Assembly: GCA_023228825.1 (NCBI GenBank)
Contig: JALOAL010000010.1
Span: forward strand, 1-64,000
DNA from: Dehalococcoidia bacterium
GTDB taxonomy: Bacteria; Chloroflexota; Dehalococcoidia; UBA2979
Length of the DNA stretch: 64,000 nt
Reading direction: 5' to 3'
The position numbers and the translations under genes were made by a program. Numbering within the stretch: position 1 is the first letter of the stretch; the number at the start of each line of letters is the position of its first letter. Positions 23,653-32,077 of this stretch are shown here, in pieces. A model generated the notes under the pieces. It worked only from the letters and a program-made list of their open reading frames with translations, made no database searches and was not told where the DNA came from.

Positions 23653-24957
23653 TCAGCGCGTGCCGACGAGGGCTTCGAGGTCGTCCGGGCGGGAGGGGAT
23701 CCGGGCGGAGAGGTTCCGGGACCCGTTCCTGGTCACCAACACGTCGTCCTCGATGCGGATGCCGATGCCCTGGAGCCGCTTCGGCACGCCCTTCGTGCCG
23801 GGCGCGAAGTAGAGGCCTGGCTCCACCGTCAGCACCATGCCGGGGCGTAGGGGGACGGACTTCTTGCCCTCGCGATAGCGGCCGGCGTCGTGCACGTCCA
23901 GGCCCAGCCAGTGGCTGGTGGAGTGCATGTAGACGTGGCGGTAGGCCTCGCGTTCGATGAGGGAGTCCACGCTGCCGCGCAGCACCTTCAGGTCGATCAG
24001 CCCCTCCACGAGCGTGCGTACGGATGCGTCATGCACGTCGTGGAAGGTGTGGCCGGGCCGCGCGCGCTCCATGCCGTTGCGCTGGGCCTCCAGCACCACG
24101 TCGTACACGGCGCGCTGCTGGGCCGTGAAGCGCCCGTTGGCCGGGTAGGTGCGCGTGACGTCGGCGGAGTAGAGGTCCCACTCTGCGCCGGTGTCCAGCA
24201 GCATCAGATCCCTGTCCTGTAACTGGCGGCGGTTCTCCGTGTAGTGCAGCGTGCAGGAGTTCGCCCCGCTCGCCGCGATGGTGGGGAAGCCGTCGCGGAT
24301 CGAGCCCTCGCGGCGGTAGACCTCCTCCAGCACCGCCTGCACCTCGTACTCGTGCATGCCGGGCCGGGTGGCCGCCATCGCCGCCTCCAGGCCGCGCCCC
24401 GTGATGTCGATGGCGCGCTGCAGCGATCGCACTTCCGAGGGCGTCTTGATGAGCCGCATCTCGTCTACCAGCGGGTGGGGATCGCGGATCGTCTCGATCG
24501 GTGTCGCGCCGCGCTGCGCCCCCGCGCGCCGCTCGCGCACGATCGCCGCCAGCGTGCGCTCCACGCCGGAGTCGCCGCCGATGGAGAACCAGAGCGTGCG
24601 CACGCCCTGCAGCAGTTCGCGCAGGCGCCCGTCTACCTCCTCCACGGGGTAGGCGGCGTCCGCACCAAGACGCTCTCGCGCGCCCTCCACGCCCGCGCGC
24701 GGCCCCACCCAGACCGCCATCTCCGGGTCGTGCGGGCGGACGAACATGGTGTAGGGATGCTCGGCGCCGGGGCGCAGGACGATCACGCTGTCCGGCTCAT
24801 GGAAGCCGGTCAGGTAGTGGAAGGTGGAGTCTTGCCGGAAGGGGTAGTCCACGTCCCCGTTGCGGAGCACCTCGCGCGAGGAGAGGAAGACGGCCGCGGA
24901 ATCCTTGCCCAACTGACGCATCAGTCGTTGCCGGCGCTTCGCGAACTCATCTGCCAT
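23653..24957 (-). CDS. pepP: Xaa-Pro aminopeptidase (M24B)
   Basis: 434 residues, normal for aminopeptidase P, which removes N-terminal residues preceding proline. The N-terminal creatinase-like domain contains FLSSREVLRNGDVDYPFRQDSTFHYLTGF. The C-terminal pita-bread domain has the five metal ligands: two Asp in LLDTGAEWDLYSADVTRTYP, His in MHSTSHWLGLDVHD, Glu in LTVEPGLYF and Glu in GIGIRIEDD. ATG 24957 matches the family start (MADEFAKRRQRLMRQL). It forms an operon with the carboxypeptidase and probably with the TauE gene 92 bases upstream. Confidence 0.93.
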   Translation of the reverse strand: MADEFAKRRQRLMRQLGKDSAAVFLSSREVLRNGDVDYPFRQDSTFHYLTGFHEPDSVIVLRPGAEHPYTMFVRPHDPEMAVWVGPRAGVEGARERLGADAAYPVEEVDGRLRELLQGVRTLWFSIGGDSGVERTLAAIVRERRAGAQRGATPIETIRDPHPLVDEMRLIKTPSEVRSLQRAIDITGRGLEAAMAATRPGMHEYEVQAVLEEVYRREGSIRDGFPTIAASGANSCTLHYTENRRQLQDRDLMLLDTGAEWDLYSADVTRTYPANGRFTAQQRAVYDVVLEAQRNGMERARPGHTFHDVHDASVRTLVEGLIDLKVLRGSVDSLIEREAYRHVYMHSTSHWLGLDVHDAGRYREGKKSVPLRPGMVLTVEPGLYFAPGTKGVPKRLQGIGIRIEDDVLVTRNGSRNLSARIPSRPDDLEALVGTR

Positions 24958-25049
24958 CGTCAGCCCCACCCTTGCCGTGCGTCTGGTAGCGGCCCGCGCG
25001 TGTTGTGCGGGTGTTTCGAGCATACCGTCCGGCACGCGCGCGTTCTCGT

Positions 25050-25862
25050 CTAGAACACGTCCACGGCCGTCCGCACGGCGATGAAGAACAGCCCGAGGGC
25101 GAGCAGGCGGGTGAGGGGCCCCTCGCCCAGGCGACGGCGCACGAGGCGCCCGGCGGGGCTCCCGAGCACGACGCCCACCGCCAGCCACGGCACGTCGCGC
25201 CCTGGGTCGCCGCCATGGCTCAGGGCCAGGTGCATGGCCACCACCACGCCGGACTGCGCCACGATCAGCGCGTGCATGGAGGTGGTGGCGATGGTGTGCG
25301 GGATGTGCATCAGGCGGGTCATGATCGGTATCCCGATCGGCCCGCCGCCGATGCCGGCCAGCGCCCCGAGGAACGAGGCGCCCGCGTTCGGCACGATGCT
25401 GGGGAAGATGGGGATGCGGTAGGAGTAGCGGTTGCCCGCTCGGTCGGTGCGCGTGCGCTGCCAGGCGTTGCCGGCTGTTTCCGCCACGCCCGCGACCGGC
25501 CTCCACACGAGGTATGCGCCGATGCACCCCAGGAGCACCGCGAAGCCGGCGGCGAACAGCGCGCGGGGCACCAGGTCCGTGACGAGTCCGCCCAGGAGCG
25601 CGGCCGGCACGGCGACAACCAGCATCGCCGCGACCACGGGGAGGTCCACCAGGCGCTCACGCGCCATCACCGCAGAGGAGGCCAGCGCGGAGGCGAACAC
25701 CACGGTCAGCGAGGCCGTGGTGATGGCCACGGGATCCGCGTCCGGGTAGCGGATGAGCAGCAGCGGCGCGATCAGGAACCCGCCGCCGGCACCAATCGCC
25801 GTGGCGTACGTCCCGATGGCAAACCCGATGGCAACGAGGGCGAGCGCCTCTACCGGCCCCAT
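25050..25862 (-). CDS. TauE/SafE family membrane transporter
   Basis: 270 residues with about eight transmembrane helices. GTYATAIGAGGGFLIAPLLL near the N-terminus and SFLGALAGIGGGPIGIPIMTRL in the middle are the duplicated GxGGG motifs of the TauE/SafE (sulfite/sulfoacetate or organic anion exporter) family. A soluble loop (NAWQRTRTDRAGNRYSYRIP) separates the halves. The substrate is unknown. It sits 90 bases downstream of the CoA-transferase pair on the same strand, so export of a related organic acid is possible but not shown. Confidence 0.85.
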   Translation of the reverse strand: MGPVEALALVAIGFAIGTYATAIGAGGGFLIAPLLLIRYPDADPVAITTASLTVVFASALASSAVMARERLVDLPVVAAMLVVAVPAALLGGLVTDLVPRALFAAGFAVLLGCIGAYLVWRPVAGVAETAGNAWQRTRTDRAGNRYSYRIPIFPSIVPNAGASFLGALAGIGGGPIGIPIMTRLMHIPHTIATTSMHALIVAQSGVVVAMHLALSHGGDPGRDVPWLAVGVVLGSPAGRLVRRRLGEGPLTRLLALGLFFIAVRTAVDVF

Positions 25863-25952
25863 TGCCAGAGCATGCGCCTCTCCGCGCGGACGCTCAAACC
25901 GCTCCCGCCTGCGGGGGTGGCTGTACGGGCCGCCTGGGCGACGTGGCGGGGC

Positions 25953-27278
25953 TCACCACGTCCGAGGCACCACTGACTCCGGATGGCCGAACCCCACGAG
26001 TCCGCGCGCCACCAGGTCGTCGTACTCCTCGCGGCTGTAGCCCAGCAGGTCCAGGTAGATCTCCTCGTTGTGCTCGCCCAGGAGCGGGGGTGGGCGGCGG
26101 ATGTGGTTCGGGGTGTTGGCCCACTTCGTCATGATGCCGGGGTAGGTGTGGCGGCCCACGCCGGGCATGTCGATCTCCTCGAAGAAGCCGCGCTCCGCCA
26201 GTTGCGGCGAGGCGAGCAGGTCGAGTTCGTCGTGGACCGCCGCAGCGCAGACGCCGGCCGCCTGCAGGCGGTAGAAGAGGTCGTCCTTGTCCTGGGGACG
26301 GGTGCAGGGCGCGAGCGCCTCGTCCAGCGCGTCGCGGTTGGCGTGACGCGCAGGCGCGGAGGCGAAGCGCGCGTCCTCCAGCAGGTGCGGCGCCCCCAGC
26401 ACGTCGCAGAGCGCTCGGAACTCGTCGTCCGAGGCCACGTCCAGGGCGATCCACTGGTCGTGCCCCTGGGTGGGATAGACGCCGTGCGGGGCGTGGGAGC
26501 GGTGCAGGTTGCCCTGCGGCTGCGCCACGCGGCCGTTCATCGTGTAGTCCAGGATCCACTCGCCCAGGATGGGGAGGAAGGACTCCGCCAGCGGCATCTC
26601 GATCTGCTGGCCCACGCCCGTGACCTCGCGGCGGAGCAGGGCGGCCGTGATGGCAAAGGCGCCCATCACGCCGGCCAGGGCGTCTGCGGTGAACGCCTCG
26701 CCCGTCTCCTCTGGCGTGCCGTCCGGATACCCGCGCAGCCAGTGGTGGCCGATCATGCCCTCCACGTGGGTGCCGAAGCCGCGGTAGTTCTTGTAGGGTC
26801 CTTCCAGGCCGTACGCCGGCATGCGCAGCATGATCAGCCGCGGGTTCACCTCGCGCAGCACGTCATAGGTGAGGCCCGCGCGCTCCACCGTGACCGGCAC
26901 GTTGTTCTCCACCACCACGTCCGAATGTTCGATGAGTCGCAGGAAGGCCGCGCGGCCCTCGGGCGACATGACGTCACAGGACATGGAGCGCTTGTTGCGG
27001 GCGTGCGCGTTGAAGGCCGGCGAGCGGTTCCACGGGTCGTCGCCGGGGTCGAAGTCCGGGAAGGCGGTGAGGAGCGTGCCCTGCTCCGCCGCGCGCCGCG
27101 AGACCTCGCTGGTGACCACGCGCTCGCCGCCTCGGGAGTAGGGCTGGATGCGGTTGGTGGGCTCCACGCGCACCACGTCCGCCCCCCATTCGCCCAGGAG
27201 TTGCGTGACGTGCGGGCCGGCCCAGACCACGGTCACCTCGGCGATGCGGATGCCGTCCAGCGGCAGTGGCTCAGGCAT
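25953..27278 (-). CDS. Class III CoA-transferase (CaiB/BaiF), subunit with catalytic Asp
   Basis: 441 residues of the formyl-CoA transferase/CaiB family: VVWAGPHVTQLLGEWGADVVRVEP, RSMSCDVMSPEGR, SDVVVENN, and the catalytic region FTADALAGVMGAFAITAALLR with Asp199 where the acyl-carboxylate intermediate forms. The donor and acceptor are unknown. Its ATG overlaps the last eight bases of the upstream CoA-transferase gene, so the two are translationally coupled and probably make a heteromer, as in benzylsuccinate-type CoA-transferases. Confidence 0.9.
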   Translation of the reverse strand: MPEPLPLDGIRIAEVTVVWAGPHVTQLLGEWGADVVRVEPTNRIQPYSRGGERVVTSEVSRRAAEQGTLLTAFPDFDPGDDPWNRSPAFNAHARNKRSMSCDVMSPEGRAAFLRLIEHSDVVVENNVPVTVERAGLTYDVLREVNPRLIMLRMPAYGLEGPYKNYRGFGTHVEGMIGHHWLRGYPDGTPEETGEAFTADALAGVMGAFAITAALLRREVTGVGQQIEMPLAESFLPILGEWILDYTMNGRVAQPQGNLHRSHAPHGVYPTQGHDQWIALDVASDDEFRALCDVLGAPHLLEDARFASAPARHANRDALDEALAPCTRPQDKDDLFYRLQAAGVCAAAVHDELDLLASPQLAERGFFEEIDMPGVGRHTYPGIMTKWANTPNHIRRPPPLLGEHNEEIYLDLLGYSREEYDDLVARGLVGFGHPESVVPRTW

Positions 27279-28479
27279 GAGTGGCCTCCTCCTCCGCCTC
27301 GTCTGCGCTGGCGCGGCTGTCGTACACCGTCGCCAGCACCTCGGCCGTGTGTTCCCCGAGCAGGGGTGCGCGCCGCGGCGGCTGTCGAGGCGTGTCCGAG
27401 AGGATGACCTGGCGGCCGGGGTACTCGATGGGGCCGGTGGCGGGATGGTCGATGGTGTCCCACACGCCGCGCCCTCGGTAGTGCTCGTCCGTGACCAGGT
27501 CCTCCGTGGTGAAGATCGCCCCGCCGAGGATGCCGAGGGCCTGCGTCTCCGCGACGGCCTCGCGCTTGGTGCGCTGGATCATCCACGCCATCCAGGAGCC
27601 CTCCACCTCTGCGGCGAAGTCTTCCGACCAGACCGCCATGGGCGTCTGTAGTTCTGGGTGGTCCTTCAGGTCAGGGCGGCCGATGAGGTCGAGCGCTGCG
27701 GGGAAGTGCTTGGTGCCGCCGGCGTAGATGTTGGCGTAGCCGTCCGCCGTGGGGCGGGCGCCCATGGCCGGCCGCGTGCCGGCAGGCTGTCGCTTCGCCA
27801 CCATGCCGGTGTAGGAGGTGGCGGTGGTGTAGACCGTGCGCCGGTCACGGAAGCCCGCCTGCGCCTCGTACACCGCCTGGTCGATCCAGTCGCCCTTGCC
27901 GCCCCGGGCCACGCGCAGGCGCGCCAGGATGCAGCCGTACGCAGCGGCGAGGCCGGCGTGGTAGTGCGCGACATAACCGCCGCTCTTGATCGGATGCCGC
28001 TCCGCCGAGCCGTTGAGGTGCAACGGTCCTCCCAGGGCCTGTAGCGTCAGTTCCGAGCCTCGGTAGTCCCGCCATGGCCCGCTCTGCCCGAACGGGGTGA
28101 TGGAGGCCATGACGAGGTCCGGGTGCTGGGCGGACAGCACGTCGTAGCCGAGCCCCCACGCAGCCATCTGCCCCGCGGGGAAGTCCTCGATCACGATGTC
28201 CACGCGGTCGGCCATGCGGCGCAGCAGCGCGCGGCCTTCCGCCGACTCGATGTCGAGCGTGACGGACTTCTTGTTCGTGTTCAGGTGCAGGAAGAGGGCG
28301 GACGTCTCCGGATCGGGGACATCGTCCTTGTGGGGTCCCTCGTGGCGTGCGGGGTCGCCGTCCGGCGGTTCGACCTTGATGACGTCTGCGCCGTAGTCGG
28401 CCAGTAGTTTGCCCGCGAACGGGCCGGCGACGTGTCGAGCGACCTCCAGGACCCGGATGCCCTCGAAGAGTTGCGCCAC
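27271..28479 (-). CDS. Class III CoA-transferase (CaiB/BaiF), subunit lacking catalytic Asp
   Basis: 402 residues with family blocks LEVARHVAGPFAGKLLADYGADVIKVEPP, NTNKKSVTLD, VDIVIEDFPAG and ITPFGQSGP. At the position of the conserved catalytic Asp the sequence reads GGYVAHYHAGLAAAYG, that is His172 aligned with Asp. The nucleotide sequence confirms CAC there. This subunit is therefore probably not catalytic by the usual route and may form the partner half of a heteromeric enzyme with the downstream gene. ATG 28479 begins MAQLFEGIRVLEVARH, a normal start. Confidence 0.88.
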   Translation of the reverse strand: MAQLFEGIRVLEVARHVAGPFAGKLLADYGADVIKVEPPDGDPARHEGPHKDDVPDPETSALFLHLNTNKKSVTLDIESAEGRALLRRMADRVDIVIEDFPAGQMAAWGLGYDVLSAQHPDLVMASITPFGQSGPWRDYRGSELTLQALGGPLHLNGSAERHPIKSGGYVAHYHAGLAAAYGCILARLRVARGGKGDWIDQAVYEAQAGFRDRRTVYTTATSYTGMVAKRQPAGTRPAMGARPTADGYANIYAGGTKHFPAALDLIGRPDLKDHPELQTPMAVWSEDFAAEVEGSWMAWMIQRTKREAVAETQALGILGGAIFTTEDLVTDEHYRGRGVWDTIDHPATGPIEYPGRQVILSDTPRQPPRRAPLLGEHTAEVLATVYDSRASADEAEEEATHA

Positions 28480-28640
28480 GTGGCACCCCCTTCAAACCCC
28501 GGGGACCGGGGCATTCCACCCCGCTTGGTTCACGCGCGTGATGTGGCGGGAAGATAGCATGCCCGCGATAGGGTGCTGGGAGCGCCTCGAAGCGCGGGCG
28601 CAGAGCGGGGCCCGCGCGCGGAGGAGTGAGGAGCGTCACC

Positions 28641-29189
28641 ATGGCGGAACAGGTCAGCCCGGAGACCGCGGCGCTGGAGGTGCACACCCCACAGGGCGAG
28701 GCGGTGACGCTGGGCACACTCTGGCAGGAGCGCCCCGCGCTCCTCGTGCTGGTGCGGCACTTCGGCTGCCAGTTCTGCCGGGCGCAACTCGCGGACCTTC
28801 GCAGGGTCCTGCCGGACATCCGCGCTACGGGCGTGCAGCCGATCGTGATCGGCAACGGCACCCCGCCCATGGCGCAGGCGTTCGTGGAGGAGACCGGGCT
28901 GGACGTGCCGCTCTACACCAACCCAGGCCGCGAGGTGTACGAGGCTCTGGGCGCCCGGCGGCCCGGCGCGGGCGCCTTGCTGAACCCCCGCCTCTGGTGG
29001 AACGGCCTGCGCGTGGCCCTGCGCGGCTTCCTGCCGCGCAAGGTCCAGGGCGACTCCGCGCAACTGGGCGGCGTGTTCCTGGTGCGCCCGGACGGCCAGA
29101 TGCCTTACGCCTACCGCAGCGACCTGGCCGGCGACCACCCCTCGGACGCGGAGTTACGTCGCGCGGTAGGCGCCATGCACGAGGGCTGA
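28641..29189 (+). CDS. AhpC/TSA-like peroxiredoxin-like protein (PRX-like2)
   Basis: 182 residues with a thioredoxin fold. LLVLVRHFGCQFCRAQLADLRRV holds a CxxC (Cys43, Cys46) at the thioredoxin-like active site, as in AhpC/TSA antioxidant and PRXL2-type proteins. IVIGNGTPPMAQAFVEETGL and GGVFLVRPDGQMPYAYRS complete the fold. It probably reduces peroxides or disulfides, though substrates of this subfamily are poorly known. A GAGGAG/GGAG site precedes ATG 28641. It is divergent from the CoA-transferase operon and convergent with the injection-cargo-like gene. Confidence 0.8.
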   Translation: MAEQVSPETAALEVHTPQGEAVTLGTLWQERPALLVLVRHFGCQFCRAQLADLRRVLPDIRATGVQPIVIGNGTPPMAQAFVEETGLDVPLYTNPGREVYEALGARRPGAGALLNPRLWWNGLRVALRGFLPRKVQGDSAQLGGVFLVRPDGQMPYAYRSDLAGDHPSDAELRRAVGAMHEG

Positions 29190-29209
29190 GCCGGGCGGCA
29201 TCCCATGCA

Positions 29210-31021
29210 TCACCAGGACGAGAGTTTGCGCTCCACCAGGCCGACCGCGGCATCCACGTTGCCGCTTTCGAGCGCATGGAGGACGGCCTGTGGGTTCACG
29301 TCCAACGCTTCCAGCACGGCGGTGCCGTTGAAGCGTTCGGACGGCGTGGAACTCGCCACCAACTTCACCAGTTCCACGGCGGTGTGATGGCGCTGGTTGG
29401 CGACCTGGCTGGCGCACCACGCCTCCAGCGCCGCTCGGTCGCCGTGGTTCGTCACGTTCACGATCTGGACGCTTTCCGGATCGCCAGCCGCCGCCGCCTC
29501 CATGTACGCGTCCGCCATTGCCGATGCGGCCTTCGCTTCCTTGGCGCGCTTTCGCTTTCGGTGGAAGTACTTGTAGATGCCAACCCCGAGGCCCGCCAGC
29601 GCGATGACGATCCCGGTGATGGCAAGGGCGAGTCCGGCCGTGGCCACCGAGCCGACGGCCAGGGCGGCGACTCCCACCCCGACCGTGACGGCACCCAGCA
29701 CGGCCAGCGCGGCCTGGCGCTTCTGCTTGGTGCTCTTCTGCCGCTTCCCAAATGCGGCAGCATCCTTCGCCTTGTCGTTGCTCAGGTACCGCTCCACTGC
29801 CGCCAGGCGAGCCTTTGCTCGGCCCGAACTGATGCTGGCCCGGATGGCAAGCAGGATGCCGATGGCCGCGAATGCGAGTCCGATACCCGTGCTGACCGTC
29901 CCGAACACAGCGATCCCGCTGACCGTCGCGTATGCCAGGCCCAGGCTGGAGGAGACTACGGCCGCGCTGTTGTTCAGCGCATCGGCCCAGGCGAAGCCAG
30001 TGGACACGCTGTCATGCTGCGTCCCGGTCGCGTCGGGGGCGGAGAGGTCCGGTCGCGGCGCTACGGGTAGGCTCGCCAGTTGTTGCGCCCGGTCGGCGAC
30101 CGCGAGCACTCCCGCAATGTAGTCGGCCTGCTCCAGGTCCTTGCCGATGTTCGCGAACTCGATGGCTGCGTCCACTACGCCTTGCAGTACCTGCGGGCGG
30201 CTCTCTGCCACGCCCAGGTAGGTGCCCTGCGCGGCCCCGACGCGGCGTAGCCAGGCGAGCGCTTCCGGGCCGGTGCTGAGCGCCTCGCGCTCGTCGAGCG
30301 CCGGGGTAAAGTCGTTATCGCCCTCGCCGATGAGCCCCTGTAGGTCAGCCTGCGACTCATCCGCCTCCGCCTGGAATGCGTTGTACTGCGCGGTGGCCTG
30401 GTCGGCTTTCCCAGCGAGTGACGGCGGTACCTCGCCGAGTGCATCCGGGCGGGCGGCGCGGGTGAGGGCGGTGGCGGCGGTAGCGTAGTCCGTCACCATC
30501 GCCTGGGCTGCCACGCGGACTCGCTCGGTCTCCCTGATCAGGCGGATCATCTCCGCGCGGTAGGGCGCCAGTTCGTCCACCGGTTCCGAGGCGACCGCGT
30601 CCCCGTCAGCCGACACGGGTGCGACATCCACCTCCGGTTGGGACATCGGCTCTGACTCGTCGAGAGAGGCGCTCTCCGGGCCGGGGGCTACCTCGGCCAC
30701 GGGCGCCGGATCCTGTGCCGGTGCAGGCATGGGCTCCGCTTCGTCGAGTGGGGCGCTCTCCGGGCCGGGGGCTACCTCGGCCACGGGCGCGGGATCCTGC
30801 GCCGGAGCGGGCATGGGCTCTTCGGTGGTGGAACCGCCCGGAGCGCGTAAGACACGGACGGCGGCGGCGTTTCCGGCACGCAGGGCGAGCATGCGCGCCA
30901 CGGCCGGGCGCGTACCGGCGAGCGGCATAGTCGTGGGTTCGCTGGACTGGCGATGGACGCTGTGCGTCTTCGCCTCCCCATGCGCCTCCACCGCGCGCGC
31001 CTGCCGAGTGCCTTCAGCCAT
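29210..31021 (-). CDS. Loner protein with eCIS-cargo-like N-terminus and pore-like hydrophobic core
   Basis: 603 residues, unrecognised as a whole. Near the N-terminus ARMLALRAGNAAAVRVLRAP (residues 42-61) closely resembles the LQRSAGNxAVxRLL segment at the start of proteins loaded into extracellular contractile injection systems (often next to DUF4157). Two 28-residue repeats (PMPAPAQDPAPVAEVAPGPE) follow. A helical region (150-340) precedes two long Ala/Gly/Val-rich hydrophobic blocks (about 342-388 and 430-480) separated by a Lys/Arg-rich linker, then a soluble C-terminal domain of ~120 residues. No sheath, tube or baseplate genes are nearby. A membrane-inserting effector is an inference. 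Confidence 0.6.
   Translation of the reverse strand: MAEGTRQARAVEAHGEAKTHSVHRQSSEPTTMPLAGTRPAVARMLALRAGNAAAVRVLRAPGGSTTEEPMPAPAQDPAPVAEVAPGPESAPLDEAEPMPAPAQDPAPVAEVAPGPESASLDESEPMSQPEVDVAPVSADGDAVASEPVDELAPYRAEMIRLIRETERVRVAAQAMVTDYATAATALTRAARPDALGEVPPSLAGKADQATAQYNAFQAEADESQADLQGLIGEGDNDFTPALDEREALSTGPEALAWLRRVGAAQGTYLGVAESRPQVLQGVVDAAIEFANIGKDLEQADYIAGVLAVADRAQQLASLPVAPRPDLSAPDATGTQHDSVSTGFAWADALNNSAAVVSSSLGLAYATVSGIAVFGTVSTGIGLAFAAIGILLAIRASISSGRAKARLAAVERYLSNDKAKDAAAFGKRQKSTKQKRQAALAVLGAVTVGVGVAALAVGSVATAGLALAITGIVIALAGLGVGIYKYFHRKRKRAKEAKAASAMADAYMEAAAAGDPESVQIVNVTNHGDRAALEAWCASQVANQRHHTAVELVKLVASSTPSERFNGTAVLEALDVNPQAVLHALESGNVDAAVGLVERKLSSW
30653..30820. repeat. 84-bp tandem duplication within the eCIS-cargo-like gene
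   Basis: Two near-identical copies with an 84-base period encode the 28-residue Pro/Ala/Glu repeat. The phase is preserved, so copy number could change without a frameshift. Confidence 0.75.
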
Positions 31022-31139
31022 GATCCGTTGGGCGGCTCCTGATCTCCTCTTTAGGAGTAGCAGCCCAACCCTGACGGTCGGAAGGGGTCGGACGGGCCAG
31101 TCCGGGAGGCCGGATGCCCCCCTGATGCCCTCGCGGGTC

Positions 31140-31529
31140 TCAGTCCTCGACCGGCACGAGGGCGGCGAGGCGTTTCGGGGCGACGAGGCGATAGGCGTCG
31201 CGGCAGAGCGTCTCGATCTCGCCCCAGTCGACAGGCCCGTCCAGCCGCACCCCGATCCAGCCTCGGTGCCCCACGTAGGGCGGCCGGAAGAACAGCGACG
31301 GGTCGGCCGCGATCAACTCCTCCTGCGCCTCCGGGATCGAGGCGAGCCAGAGGTGGGGGAAGTCCTGCTGGTGGTGGCCGTCTTGCCACAGGTTCGCAAA
31401 CGTCTTCTTGTCACGTACGAACCACGTGGGGGCGCCGTGGCTGAGGCGCTCCGTCACCTCCGGCAGCGCGAGGCAGATCGCGCGCATGTGCTCCAGGTTG
31501 GAGTCTGCGGACGTGGAGGTCTTCGCCAT
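31140..31529 (-). CDS. MmcQ/YjbR family protein
   Basis: 129 residues, a single MmcQ/YjbR domain (double-wing DNA-binding-like fold). Typical signs are the opening LEHMRAICLALPEVTERLSHGAPTWFV, KTFANLWQDGH, LFFRPPYVGHRGWIGVRLDG and a C-terminal DAYRLVAPKRLAA. Family members are thought to bind DNA or small ligands; the function is not established. A tRNA-Arg gene lies 25 bases upstream on the same strand. Confidence 0.85.
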   Translation of the reverse strand: MAKTSTSADSNLEHMRAICLALPEVTERLSHGAPTWFVRDKKTFANLWQDGHHQQDFPHLWLASIPEAQEELIAADPSLFFRPPYVGHRGWIGVRLDGPVDWGEIETLCRDAYRLVAPKRLAALVPVED

Positions 31530-31554
31530 CGGCTACCTCGGACAGTGGGTGGTG

Positions 31555-31630
31555 TGGTGCCCCCGGAGAGATTCGAACTCCCGACGCGCGGCTTAGGACG
31601 CCGCCGCTCTATCCCCTGAGCTACGAGGGC
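31555..31630 (-). tRNA. tRNA-Arg (anticodon CCT)
   Basis: 76 nt including an encoded CCA. The 7-bp acceptor stem GCCCTCG/CGGGGGC has one G-T pair. The anticodon stem GCGGC/GCCGC encloses the loop GTCCTAA, giving anticodon CCT, which reads AGG. The T arm GGGAG-TTCGAAT-CTCTC closes with one mismatch or G-T type pair. Position 32 is G, which is unusual. Confidence 0.93.
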
Positions 31631-31701
31631 CTGAGACGGCCGGCGGCCGCCTCCCGTCCAGATTGGCAGATCGCGACGCGCTGGGGAAGCGCGGGGCGCC
31701 C

Positions 31702-32025
31702 CTACGGCTTGAGGATCGGGCCGCCCGCGTCCTGCCGCAGCGTCGCCTGGTAGAGCGAGACCACCGGCGGGCCGGCGAGCACGCCCGCCATGGAGCCCTG
31801 GGCGTGGCCCTTGCGGAACGCCTCGCTCTCGGTCCAGGCGGTGAATGCCTCGCGGTCCTCCCACGTGGAGTGCGAGACGTACTCGCCCTCCGCCTCGCCT
31901 CGCAGCAGGGCGAACTGCACGAAGCCGGGTACCTGGTCCAGGAAGGTGTCGCGCTCGGCCCAGATGCGTTCGAAGTCGGCTTCCCGACCGGGGTTCACCT
32001 GGAAGCGATTCATGGCGATGAACAT
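31702..32025 (-). CDS. Antibiotic biosynthesis monooxygenase domain protein (IsdG/HmoB-like)
   Basis: 107 residues with the dimeric alpha/beta-barrel (ABM) fold: MFIAMNRFQVNPGREADFERIW, then VSHSTWEDREAFTAWTESEAFRKGHA. Asn6, the Trp in STWED and the His in RKGHA correspond to the Asn-Trp-His set of heme-degrading IsdG-type enzymes, so heme oxygenase activity is plausible. AGAGGAGA lies five bases before the ATG. No iron-uptake genes adjoin. Confidence 0.8.
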   Translation of the reverse strand: MFIAMNRFQVNPGREADFERIWAERDTFLDQVPGFVQFALLRGEAEGEYVSHSTWEDREAFTAWTESEAFRKGHAQGSMAGVLAGPPVVSLYQATLRQDAGGPILKP

Positions 32026-32077
32026 GCGTATCTCCTCTGTCCGCGGTCTGACATGGTACGTCGCCCGCCCGGGAGGG

